A DNA stretch of 10,437 nt from assembly GCA_030424825.1 (NCBI GenBank), contig JAUHWE010000107.1, forward strand, positions 1 through 10,437, in the 5' to 3' direction. The notes under the pieces were generated by a model that saw nothing but the letters and a program-made list of their open reading frames with translations, was not told the DNA's origin and did not search any database. Of this stretch, positions 1 to 7,342 are shown in pieces; position 1 is the first letter of the stretch, and each line of letters begins with the position of its first letter. The position numbers and the translations under genes were made by a program. The DNA is from Verrucomicrobiia bacterium. GTDB lineage: Bacteria > Verrucomicrobiota > Verrucomicrobiia > Opitutales > Opitutaceae.

Positions 1-1
1 A

Positions 2-1306
2 GACGATGATGTCTTCTTCGATCTTTGGCTCTTTTTCGCCTTTTTCTTCAACACTGCACTATTTCTCGGGGGCGTTCCCAAATTGCCCGAACTAAAAACG
101 CGTTCCATCGACGTTCCCCTATGGATACAATTTCTCTGCAAATTCATTTTGCTGCCTCTGGTTGTTCTCTACTTCGGAATCCTGTACGCCTATCTCGCTA
201 AACTCGCTTCCGCTTGGGGTTGGCCCAATGGCATGGTGGGTTATCCAGTGCTCATATTGTCCGTTATAGGAGGACTCACGGCTTTGCTCATGTGGCCCTT
301 GTCCGAAAATAAGGACGGTGCCACCTGGGCAAAAACCTTTTGGCGGTGGTACTTTCCATCCGTGCTCCCATTGTCGCTCGTATTGATTCTGGCCTTGCAA
401 AAACGGATTTCTGATTACGGCTTTACCGAGCTGCGGTACTGTGGTCTCGCGTTAGCCATTTGGCTACTGGCGATTTCCCTATTCTACACCATTCGTCGCC
501 AAGCGACTTTTCAAGCAATACCCATCAGCTTGTGTGCGATCGTACTTCTTTGCGCGTATGGCCCGCTCAGTCCTCGAACGGTCGGACAAAATAGCCAATG
601 GGAGCGGCTCGAACGTCTACTCGCCACCGGAGGATGGCTGAATGAGGGTAAGCTAAAAAGCAATCCCCATTCAATACCGAGCAATGACTTTGATCAGCTG
701 CACTCAACGATCACGTACTTAAGTTCCTACTATGGTCTGGATCAGTTTGAAGAATGGATCGAACAGTTTCCCGAAGAGGAACAGCAGCGTCTGGATTGGA
801 AAGAGAAGAACGATCGCTATTACGAAATGGCGGGAGCCATCACTACCTTCATCGGAGCTACACCAGAACTATCTTCTGAGGAGCATCGCTTTCTTACCCT
901 GAACCTAAATCCCCAATCCTTTTACGAATTGGCTGAGCCCACCCGTTTTTACCAAACACAGTTGAATCACTACAACGGGGGTCAAAAAGGATTCGAACTC
1001 AAGTGGGGTGAAACCTCTCTCGTTCTAAAACTGGTCAATGATGGCCAACAGCTAGTAGCTCAAAACGATTTAGGACAATCCCTTGACGAAATCAACCTTA
1101 CAGATTGGATAGACGTCAATGACCTTGAACTAAAACCGCTCGAACAATATCGAGCTCGAGACGCGGAAGAGCTGTCTATTACCTTGGACTTAGGGACTGA
1201 CCAAGGAACACTACATGCAATTATCAATAATGCCCAGTTTGAATACAAAGACAATACTTGGCGCCTCAACAACGGACAACTATTCTTATTCGTTTCCGCC
1301 AAATAG
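2..1306 (+). CDS. DUF4153 multi-pass membrane protein, C-terminal part (5' end outside window)
   Basis: This reading frame is open from base 2 to a TAG at 1304-1306 and gives 434 residues; the true start lies to the left. An in-frame TTG at 83 is not a credible start, because the codons before it already encode a typical hydrophobic segment of this family (FFAFFFNTALFLGGVP). The visible protein has about six membrane segments, near residues 8-25, 44-69, 78-100, 116-135, 146-164 and 169-191, then a soluble tail of about 240 residues. The motifs ILLPLVVLYFGILYAYLAK, RISDYGFTELRY and the P-I-S turn before the last helix match what I know of the DUF4153 family, which has no established biochemical function. 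The mixed-charge tail (residues ~192-434) should lie on one side of the membrane. The next gene follows after 47 bases with no terminator, so co-transcription is likely. The family call is firm; the function is unknown. Confidence 0.85.
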   Translation, partial: DDDVFFDLWLFFAFFFNTALFLGGVPKLPELKTRSIDVPLWIQFLCKFILLPLVVLYFGILYAYLAKLASAWGWPNGMVGYPVLILSVIGGLTALLMWPLSENKDGATWAKTFWRWYFPSVLPLSLVLILALQKRISDYGFTELRYCGLALAIWLLAISLFYTIRRQATFQAIPISLCAIVLLCAYGPLSPRTVGQNSQWERLERLLATGGWLNEGKLKSNPHSIPSNDFDQLHSTITYLSSYYGLDQFEEWIEQFPEEEQQRLDWKEKNDRYYEMAGAITTFIGATPELSSEEHRFLTLNLNPQSFYELAEPTRFYQTQLNHYNGGQKGFELKWGETSLVLKLVNDGQQLVAQNDLGQSLDEINLTDWIDVNDLELKPLEQYRARDAEELSITLDLGTDQGTLHAIINNAQFEYKDNTWRLNNGQLFLFVSAK

Positions 1307-1353
1307 GTTAGCCGCGAACTTCATCCAGTTTTTAACATCCAACCCATAATTCT

Positions 1354-2436
1354 ATGTACATCATCACGAATCGCACCCTGTCCAGTTCCCAAACGTTAAG
1401 CGCCTTTGGCAAGAAACCCAACGCCAGCGGGCCCAACGAGCTAAGGCTCGTAGACGTCACAAAATCTGGCCGCAGCTGGAAAGTGAAGCCGATTACCGAC
1501 AAGCTCACGAAGACGCAGGTAAAAGCCCTGAAAACCAAATTCAAACTCGATATCGACATCAATCAAACTTGGTACGCCAGCCTGAAAGTCGCCTGCGAAT
1601 TGTTTGAGCGGGCTCGAGAAGAAAAGCGCTCTATTCTGTTTTTTGTTCATGGATACAATAATGATGTGAAGGATGTCTTGAATGCGGCACTAGAGCTTGA
1701 ATCGCTATACGATGTCATCGTGGTTCCCTTTACCTGGCCAGCAAACGGAGGTGGTGCCGTTTCCGGAAGCGCTTCCTATTTGAGCGACAAATCAGATGCT
1801 CGGGTTTCTGCGGGCGCTCTCAATCGCGCCATTGGCAAGATTCAGTATTTCCACACGCTCCTGACCCGCTCCGTACAGAATAAGTATCAGGACGCTGCCT
1901 ACACAAAGCATCGAGACAACCCCACCGCTGCCGCCTCTCTCTACGCGAAACTTATCGAGAAAGACTGCTCCTCAAATATCAGCCTACTCTGCCATAGCAT
2001 GGGCAATTACGTTTTCAAGCACACCCTTGCCACCAGCGAAAATGCCACCTCGAATCTCGTCTTTGACAACGTCTGCCTGGTCGCTGCGGATGCCAACAAC
2101 CACAACCACGAACAATGGGTGGGCAAACTTGATGTTCGCAAGAGAGTCTACGTCGTCATCAACGAAGACGACTATGCACTCAAGGTATCCCGCATCAAAC
2201 CCGGGCAGGAGCAAAAGGCTCGCCTGGGACACTACACAAAACAGCTGAACTGTTCGAACACCCACTACATCGACGTGACCGAAGCGGAATACGTTAAGTC
2301 AGACCACAGTTACTTCAAAGGCAATGCGGTGAAGCGCAACAAGAAACTAAGAGAGCTCTTTCACGACATGTTTCGAGGTCGGTCCGTGGAAGAAAGACTC
2401 GAATACCGCGCAGATAATAACACCTACCGACTGTAG
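1354..2436 (+). CDS. Alpha/beta hydrolase, DUF900-like, cytoplasmic
   Basis: This 360-residue protein has no signal peptide or membrane segment. The core shows the alpha/beta-hydrolase order: a strand ending in the oxyanion-hole motif FFVHGYNN (residues 96-103), a second strand VIVVPFTWP (121-129), the nucleophile elbow C-H-S-M-G (213-217, catalytic Ser215), an acidic candidate Asp246 in AADAN, and a C-terminal SDHSYF motif with the likely catalytic His318. This pattern matches the DUF900/COG4782 group of esterase-like proteins, whose substrates are not known. The first ~90 residues, basic and without a predicted fold, form an N-terminal extension before the hydrolase core. The ATG at 1354 is the first in frame after the upstream stop region; no Shine-Dalgarno sequence precedes it. 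It sits 47 bases behind the DUF4153 gene and is probably in the same operon. Catalytic residues are assigned by motif only. Ester hydrolysis is plausible but not proven. Confidence 0.85.
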   Translation: MYIITNRTLSSSQTLSAFGKKPNASGPNELRLVDVTKSGRSWKVKPITDKLTKTQVKALKTKFKLDIDINQTWYASLKVACELFERAREEKRSILFFVHGYNNDVKDVLNAALELESLYDVIVVPFTWPANGGGAVSGSASYLSDKSDARVSAGALNRAIGKIQYFHTLLTRSVQNKYQDAAYTKHRDNPTAAASLYAKLIEKDCSSNISLLCHSMGNYVFKHTLATSENATSNLVFDNVCLVAADANNHNHEQWVGKLDVRKRVYVVINEDDYALKVSRIKPGQEQKARLGHYTKQLNCSNTHYIDVTEAEYVKSDHSYFKGNAVKRNKKLRELFHDMFRGRSVEERLEYRADNNTYRL

Positions 2437-2442
2437 AGACGC

Positions 2443-2468
2443 GGCAGGCCCGGAGGTCCTTGCCCTCC
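2443..2468. repeat. GC-rich imperfect palindrome, possible dispersed REP-like repeat or transcript end
   Basis: Seven bases after the hydrolase stop codon, GGCAGG (2443-2448) can pair with CTTGCC (2459-2464) with one G-T wobble, leaving a ten-base loop. An overlapping alternative pairs GGAGG (2452-2456) with CCTCC (2464-2468). No T tract follows, so it is not a classical intrinsic terminator. The GC-rich palindrome sits directly behind a gene and has the look of intergenic repeats I recall from Opitutae genomes; that recollection is unverified, and there is no second copy in this window. The rest of the 2437-2553 gap shows no gene and no clear promoter. Confidence 0.4.
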
Positions 2469-2553
2469 ACGAAGCAAACCACAGAAGGCTACGAGCCATA
2501 GTTCTACGCAACTTTTTCATTGGCTTAATCCAAGCAGATACTATCGTCAAACC

Positions 2554-3657
2554 ATGTGCCTTGGGAATTCTGTATCGATAACGGCGATGCTTGTGGTCCT
2601 ATCCCTTAGCCCGGCACTTGCCGTGACTTCGCTTCGCGTCGAACTCGGAGGCTCAACCGGCGAGGTGGCGACCAGTGAAACCGAAAAGGTATCCACCTCC
2701 ACAGCCACGCCTCATGGGGTTCACGATGGCAGCGCTGATTTCGGGTCCGTTTCCGCTTCGAGCCTCATCTCAATTTCCACCTCGGCGGGTGATTCCGGTC
2801 TCAATGCCATTTCCTCTTTTTCTGACGATATAACAATTACCTCCCCCGGAATCGGAGCTTTCTCTCGAGGCATACTCGTGGTCACACTCACATTCGAAGG
2901 GGGTCTCACTGTCGTTCCTTCCGCCCTTTCCCCTGGCGACAGCGCTTCGGGTGGCGCCCTTTACCGGCTCAGCCTGTTCTACAACGAGGATCCTGATTCC
3001 GGCTTCAATGGAATCCCCGTCATAAATGATGAAGGCCGACTGAGTTACGATCGGCTCTTTTCGGAAGAGGTGACCCCAACGGGAACCGTACCACCCACAG
3101 CGTCCTACGAGATCGAGATCCCAATCAAGTTTGGTATACCCATCCAGATTCGGCTCGAATTGCTCGTGTCCGCATTCGCATCTTTGGGGGATCTTGCGCC
3201 CGAGGGAGCGTCCATTCAAACCGGCTCAGATTTCAAAATCGGCGCTCGCTGGGAAAGCGTAAAGGAATTGCGGCACATCTCCGGAACGGTCTTGAGTGAC
3301 TTTGCGATAGAGACGGCGTCGGGGATCAATTGGATTGGTGTGGCACCCCCTCCGAAACCCGTCTTCTTCAGTGAATTCCAACACGGGCTTTCTGAGCCAA
3401 ACGATTTTCAGCAGCGCTTCCTTCAGTTGTCAGTGACACGCGTGGCCCCAGTATCCGGACTAGCCTATCGATTTGAGGCCTCCCAGAACCTTGTGAATTG
3501 GCTCGAAACGGATCCCGCTACATCCGAGCCCCTTCTGGAAATCATTAGCGTAACGCCATTGGAAGCAGGCCTAGAGCGTATCACAATCCAAGATACGCAA
3601 CCCGCTCTGTCCGAGCTAAGCGCCCGATACGTGCGAATGGTAGCCCTACCTCACTAA
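2554..3657 (+). CDS. Secreted beta-sandwich protein with verrucomicrobial C-terminal module
   Basis: This 367-residue protein starts at ATG 2554 and has a signal peptide at residues 1-23 (hydrophobic AMLVVLSLSPALA, likely cleavage after A-L-A). No cysteine follows the cleavage site, so it is not a lipoprotein. Residues ~25-260 are rich in Ser, Thr and Gly and alternate polar and hydrophobic residues, as in an all-beta sandwich. The stretch YEIEIPIKFGIPIQIRLELL (185-204), followed by a polar segment and ending in the ETASGINW signature (253-260), resembles the sandwich domain found in many PEP-CTERM-sorted proteins. No PEP-CTERM sorting helix is present. A proline linker (264-269) instead leads to a module at residues ~285-367 (LSVTRVAP, YRFEASQNLVNW, ARYVRM) typical of verrucomicrobial exported proteins. 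It is probably secreted or surface-associated. Its substrate or partner cannot be read from the sequence. It runs convergently into the cysteine synthase gene. Confidence 0.8.
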   Translation: MCLGNSVSITAMLVVLSLSPALAVTSLRVELGGSTGEVATSETEKVSTSTATPHGVHDGSADFGSVSASSLISISTSAGDSGLNAISSFSDDITITSPGIGAFSRGILVVTLTFEGGLTVVPSALSPGDSASGGALYRLSLFYNEDPDSGFNGIPVINDEGRLSYDRLFSEEVTPTGTVPPTASYEIEIPIKFGIPIQIRLELLVSAFASLGDLAPEGASIQTGSDFKIGARWESVKELRHISGTVLSDFAIETASGINWIGVAPPPKPVFFSEFQHGLSEPNDFQQRFLQLSVTRVAPVSGLAYRFEASQNLVNWLETDPATSEPLLEIISVTPLEAGLERITIQDTQPALSELSARYVRMVALPH

Positions 3658-4733
3658 TCCATCTGATAACCGGGGGTTGATTTGGAGAGAGCGATTTCCT
3701 CTTCCGTCATAAACTCTTCAATACTTTCGAACAGAGGGGACGACAAATAGCGTTCGCCCGTATCTGGAAGCATGCACAGGATGACTGATCCAGGATCTGC
3801 TTTTTCCGCCACTTTCATTGCTACACCAAAACTGGCTCCTCCAGATATTCCCGTTAGAATCCCTTCTTTCTGAGCCAACTTTTGAGACCATTCAATTCCC
3901 TCCGGGCCAGGTATGGGAATGAGTTCATCGTAATTTCTCTTGTCGATCGCCTCCTGCAGCACATAGGGAATGAAGTCTGGAGTCCAGCCCTGCACTGGAT
4001 GCGGTTGAAAAGCGGAATGACTGACGGCTGGCGCATTCGATTCGTCACGCTCCTGGACAACCCCACTTCCGACCAACTGGGCGTTGGCGGGTTCGCTCAA
4101 AATTATTTTAGTATCTGGGCGCTCTTTTCGAAGGACACGCGATACACCGGCCAACGTTCCCCCAGTTCCATAGCCCGTTACCCAATAGTCGAGTCGCTTC
4201 CCTTCAAAGTCCGCGATAATCTCACGACCCGTTGTATTCTCATGAATCATGGCGTTGGCATCCGTCTCAAACTGGCGGGCGAGGAACCAGCCATTAGCAT
4301 CGGCCAGCTCTTTCGCCTTCTGATACATGCCAAACCCTTTTTCCGCTTTAGGCGTCAAAACCAATTTGGCCCCGAAGAACCGCATCAGCTTCCGTCGTTC
4401 GATTGAAAAGCTTTCCGCCATGGTCACTACCAGAGGGTAACCCTTGGCCGCACACACCATGGCAAGCCCTATGCCTGTATTTCCGCTAGTAGCCTCCACC
4501 ACCGTCTGCCCCGGCTTTAGGGCGCCGCTGCGTTCCGCCTCTTCAATGATGCTGATCGCCAGTCGATCCTTAACCGAGCCCGCCGGATTAAAGTATTCAG
4601 CCTTAACATACAATTCTACATGTTCTGGGGCCAAATTATTCACCCGAATGCAGGGCGTGTTGCCGATCGTATCGACGAGGTTTTCATAGAGGCGTTTCTG
4701 GCCGCTGGTTGTACGCGCTTGTGAAGTTGTCAT
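3654..4733 (-). CDS. cysK: PLP-dependent cysteine synthase (O-acetylserine sulfhydrylase family)
   Basis: This 359-residue cytoplasmic enzyme should make cysteine from O-acetylserine and sulfide, the last step of sulfate assimilation. Visible motifs are the N-terminal DTIGNTPCIRVN (21-32), the PLP-lysine motif SVKDR (Lys55), the substrate loop TSGNTG (82-87), the phosphate-binding G-T-G-G-T (189-193), the IQG-equivalent VQGW (247-250), SGGAS (297-301) and PDTGERYLS (323-331). It is ~35 residues longer than the usual ~320-residue enzyme, mainly through an inserted segment around residues 218-246 ahead of the HPVQGWTPDFIP motif; long bacterial members of this kind are known. I chose ATG 4733 because an in-frame ATG at 4838 would add 35 residues with no family resemblance. 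A cystathionine beta-synthase-like use cannot be fully excluded, but there is no CBS domain. The stop codon overlaps that of the convergent secreted-protein gene. Confidence 0.9.
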   Translation of the reverse strand: MTTSQARTTSGQKRLYENLVDTIGNTPCIRVNNLAPEHVELYVKAEYFNPAGSVKDRLAISIIEEAERSGALKPGQTVVEATSGNTGIGLAMVCAAKGYPLVVTMAESFSIERRKLMRFFGAKLVLTPKAEKGFGMYQKAKELADANGWFLARQFETDANAMIHENTTGREIIADFEGKRLDYWVTGYGTGGTLAGVSRVLRKERPDTKIILSEPANAQLVGSGVVQERDESNAPAVSHSAFQPHPVQGWTPDFIPYVLQEAIDKRNYDELIPIPGPEGIEWSQKLAQKEGILTGISGGASFGVAMKVAEKADPGSVILCMLPDTGERYLSSPLFESIEEFMTEEEIALSKSTPGYQMD

Positions 4734-4914
4734 TTTTGTATTCTTTGGGGGATAGAGAGATTGATTTAAAAGTGCAATGAAAGCATCACACTTTGAATAG
4801 GGTACGAATAACCAAACGCATCGATTTCGACAAGCCAAAGTATCACATTCAGAAACGACTCAAGCGGAATCCAAACCACTCATCGGATCGCATCTAAAAA
4901 GAACCCTCAAAATC
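4734..4914. promoter_or_regulatory. Divergent intergenic region between cysK and the FG-GAP protein gene
   Basis: These 181 bases lie between two divergent starts and must hold promoters for both genes. I find no pair of -35 and -10 boxes that fits sigma-70 well on either strand. An imperfect direct repeat is present: GCATCACACTTTGAA (4783-4797) and GTATCACATTCAGAA (4840-4854), starting 57 bases apart. ACTTTG (4790-4795) and CAAAGT (4836-4841) also form an inverted pair. Either could be an operator, but neither matches a regulator site I recognise. Confidence 0.35.
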
Positions 4915-7302
4915 ATGAAATCAAACCAGTGCGAGACCAGCCGAAACTTCGAGCTTTGCAGGAGCCCTCCGTGCGGTATACGCTCTTGGACTGCTTCATT
5001 CCTTGCGGTCGCGGCTCTATCATTCAACTTCATCCTTACTCCTTCGCAGTCCGCGGAACCCACCCTAACGATTGATCTTAATTCACCACCCGCTTCGCTA
5101 GGCCTAACCCGCATATTCGGTCGCGGGGCTGAAAACGACGGCATTCTAGGCGTTCCCGTTTGCGGCGGTCTCGACTGCGACGGCGATGGCTTTGCCGATT
5201 TTGCCTTCGCCCAGTTTCTAGGTGACCCTCTTGGCAGAACCGGAGCGGGTGAAGTGACCTTCGTTTTTGGCGACGGCTCCATTGGATTCACTGCTCAGTC
5301 TGCAACGATCCAACCAAGACTCCTGCGCATTGCGGGTGAACAGCCTGGCGAAACCGCTGGCGCGGAGGTGTGGATAGACGACGTGACCGGAGATGGGCTG
5401 GGAGATCTGTTGATTGGTCGGCAGAACTACTCTCTGACGTCTGAGGAGCGGCGCGGGTCCGGGGGACTCACCCTACTCATCGGTAGCCCTGTTTGGAGGA
5501 CTCAGGCTAACTCGCTGGAATACTGGGATCTCGGAACGCCGCCCGAAGGCGCCAAACAAATCACTTTCGTTGGCCCCTCCCCCTATGACCGGCTTGGCAT
5601 TTGGATGCGCACAGGCGATATCACGGGCGACGGAATCGCTGACATACTCGTTGGGGCCGACGAAGTGGATGCAGATGGGTCATCGGTTTCTCAAAATCAA
5701 GGTGCCGTATTCGTCATTCGAGGCGGATCTCATTTGCTCGACGCTCCCGAAATCATTGATCTTGCAGAAACTAGCCATTCATCGCTCCCCCGAGCGCTAA
5801 AAGGACATATCGCAAGAATTGATCCTCCTGACGGTTCTGACGACTTTCACTTTGGAGGAACGGTGCAAGTCTGTGATCTCGATGGAAACGGACCCGCAGA
5901 GGTTATTGTCGCGGCCACGTTGAATCGAGCCGGCGCCTCCGTTCGGCTTCCCAATGCCCCATCAGGGACGGGAGAAGGCTCGGGTGGTTCGACCAACGGC
6001 ACCGTATTCATCATTTGGAACGAAAACTTTCCTCCGGATCTCTGGCCCGACAACTATCGATTCAAAGCGGACCGTCCCCCGATCGGATCCTATACCCGAA
6101 TCGATGGCCCCGAAGACGCCCAGGCCGTTGGAGAGGAGATACTCGGCGGGCTCGACTACAGCGGGGACGGATTTCCCGATCTGATGATTGGCGACCTAGT
6201 CGCAGATCCAGCGAGCAGGACAAATGCCGGTCGCGGCTACGCCTTTTACAACGCCGGAAATCTGAGAGGGCTCGACTTCAATCTGGATATCCCTCCAATC
6301 GGAGTTTCGTTTTCAACTATCGACGGACCGGTGGCTGGCGCCATTAGTTCTGACACGATGGTCCAAGGGGATTTTGATGGAGACGGCATCGCTGATGTCG
6401 GCATTGGCAATCCTCATGACACCTTCCTGGACCGGAGCGACGCGGGTTCGGTCCATGTTCTTTATGGGCAGCCCGGAGGTTGGCCTACTAATATCGATCT
6501 CCTTCCCGCCTCATTGCCCCCTCCTCAAGAGATGCGCATTGCCTGGATCCAGGGAGCCAAGGGCACCACCGGAAGCGATCGCGGCGATACACTTTGCTAC
6601 AGCGCCGCCTCGGGCGATATCAATGGTGATGGTCGGACGGACCTTATCATCAACGAAATGGCCGGAAATGCTCTCGGGGGAACCCTGGAAGATGTGGGGA
6701 ATATGTTGGTCATTGACGCAACCTCCCTTCTCGAACCGTTTCAGTCTAGCCTTCAACGGAAGACCCCTGGACTCCTCGATTTCGGTATCGTACAGACCGG
6801 CACAGGAGGACAGAGACAAAGCCTCATTTTGCAGAATACTGGTTCGGAATCCCTCACGATCAGTGGCCTCACTCTTGTGGGACCTCAATCCAACTACTTT
6901 TCGATAACTCAAGACAGCGGAGAAACCTCTTTAGGCGCCGGGGCAGAAAGAGTCCTTGAAATCGTCTTCGAACCCGAATGGAAAGGCCGGTACGGAGCCG
7001 CTCTCCGAGTTTCGATAGACTCGGCCCACCATGCATCTCGATTCGGGATGTCCGGATCAGGCGTAGAGGATAATTTGATACAGCCTAAAACCAGAATCAG
7101 GGTTACTGGCAATACTACGATCATTGAAGCCCTGAGCCAGTTTGGAGCGAAATACTCACTTAGAAAAGCAAACGACTTACGGAGTGGCTACGAGGAGTCC
7201 ATCAATAAGCAATTGGGCACGGGTAACTGGATCTATTTTATTGAGACCATTGACCCAAAAGCTTTCGAGCAAAGCTTCTACCAAACAGCAGCTCAGCGAT
7301 GA
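4915..7302 (+). CDS. Exported FG-GAP (integrin-alpha-type) beta-propeller protein with HYDIN-like domain
   Basis: This 795-residue protein starts at ATG 4915. A basic N-terminus and a hydrophobic stretch (SFLAVAALSFNFIL, 28-41) form a long signal peptide, probably cut near residues 46-48. Seven calcium-loop motifs of the D-x-D-G-D-G-x-x-D type begin at residues 87, 156, 235, 321, 414, 486 and 568, spaced 69-93 residues apart. Seven is the number expected for a closed propeller with FG-GAP repeats. The fourth loop (D321 to E329) is degenerate, with Asn and a terminal Glu replacing Asp. Residues ~618-716 (LLDFGIVQTGTGG, LILQNTGSESLTI, VFEPEWKG) form an Ig-like ASPM/SPD-2/HYDIN or 'choice-of-anchor D' domain. 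The last ~70 residues resemble the C-terminal module of the protein at 2554-3657. Such proteins are usually extracellular or surface-bound; adhesion or polymer binding is inference. No catalytic residues are evident. A terminator-like hairpin follows the stop codon. Confidence 0.88.
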   Translation: MKSNQCETSRNFELCRSPPCGIRSWTASFLAVAALSFNFILTPSQSAEPTLTIDLNSPPASLGLTRIFGRGAENDGILGVPVCGGLDCDGDGFADFAFAQFLGDPLGRTGAGEVTFVFGDGSIGFTAQSATIQPRLLRIAGEQPGETAGAEVWIDDVTGDGLGDLLIGRQNYSLTSEERRGSGGLTLLIGSPVWRTQANSLEYWDLGTPPEGAKQITFVGPSPYDRLGIWMRTGDITGDGIADILVGADEVDADGSSVSQNQGAVFVIRGGSHLLDAPEIIDLAETSHSSLPRALKGHIARIDPPDGSDDFHFGGTVQVCDLDGNGPAEVIVAATLNRAGASVRLPNAPSGTGEGSGGSTNGTVFIIWNENFPPDLWPDNYRFKADRPPIGSYTRIDGPEDAQAVGEEILGGLDYSGDGFPDLMIGDLVADPASRTNAGRGYAFYNAGNLRGLDFNLDIPPIGVSFSTIDGPVAGAISSDTMVQGDFDGDGIADVGIGNPHDTFLDRSDAGSVHVLYGQPGGWPTNIDLLPASLPPPQEMRIAWIQGAKGTTGSDRGDTLCYSAASGDINGDGRTDLIINEMAGNALGGTLEDVGNMLVIDATSLLEPFQSSLQRKTPGLLDFGIVQTGTGGQRQSLILQNTGSESLTISGLTLVGPQSNYFSITQDSGETSLGAGAERVLEIVFEPEWKGRYGAALRVSIDSAHHASRFGMSGSGVEDNLIQPKTRIRVTGNTTIIEALSQFGAKYSLRKANDLRSGYEESINKQLGTGNWIYFIETIDPKAFEQSFYQTAAQR

Positions 7303-7314
7303 GCTCCCTGCAAA

Positions 7315-7342
7315 AAATGAGGCGGAGTGACTCGCCTCGTTT
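7315..7342 (+). terminator. Rho-independent terminator after the FG-GAP gene
   Basis: AAATGAGGCG (7315-7324) pairs with CGCCTCGTTT (7333-7342) over ten base pairs, with one T-G wobble, around an eight-base loop. It starts 12 bases after the stop codon at 7302. The core is GC-rich, with an A run on the left and a short T run on the right, so it could also act on the other strand. The T tract is short, so termination strength is uncertain. Confidence 0.6.

Noticed and set aside
2770..3219. 149-codon minus-strand frame opposite the secreted beta-sandwich gene
   Set aside because: It lies inside a convincing plus-strand gene, and its translation shows no domain or signal peptide.
3882..4406. 174-codon plus-strand frame opposite cysteine synthase
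   Set aside because: The minus-strand frame encodes a clear enzyme with all its motifs, and this frame is the antisense shadow of it.
4734..4838. N-terminal extension of cysteine synthase from an in-frame ATG at 4838
   Set aside because: The extra 35 residues show no family resemblance and no targeting signal. The conserved protein begins shortly after the ATG at 4733.
5173..6645. FG-GAP repeats read as a tandem DNA repeat
   Set aside because: The repeats are visible only at protein level as calcium-loop motifs. The DNA has diverged and no direct repeat array remains.
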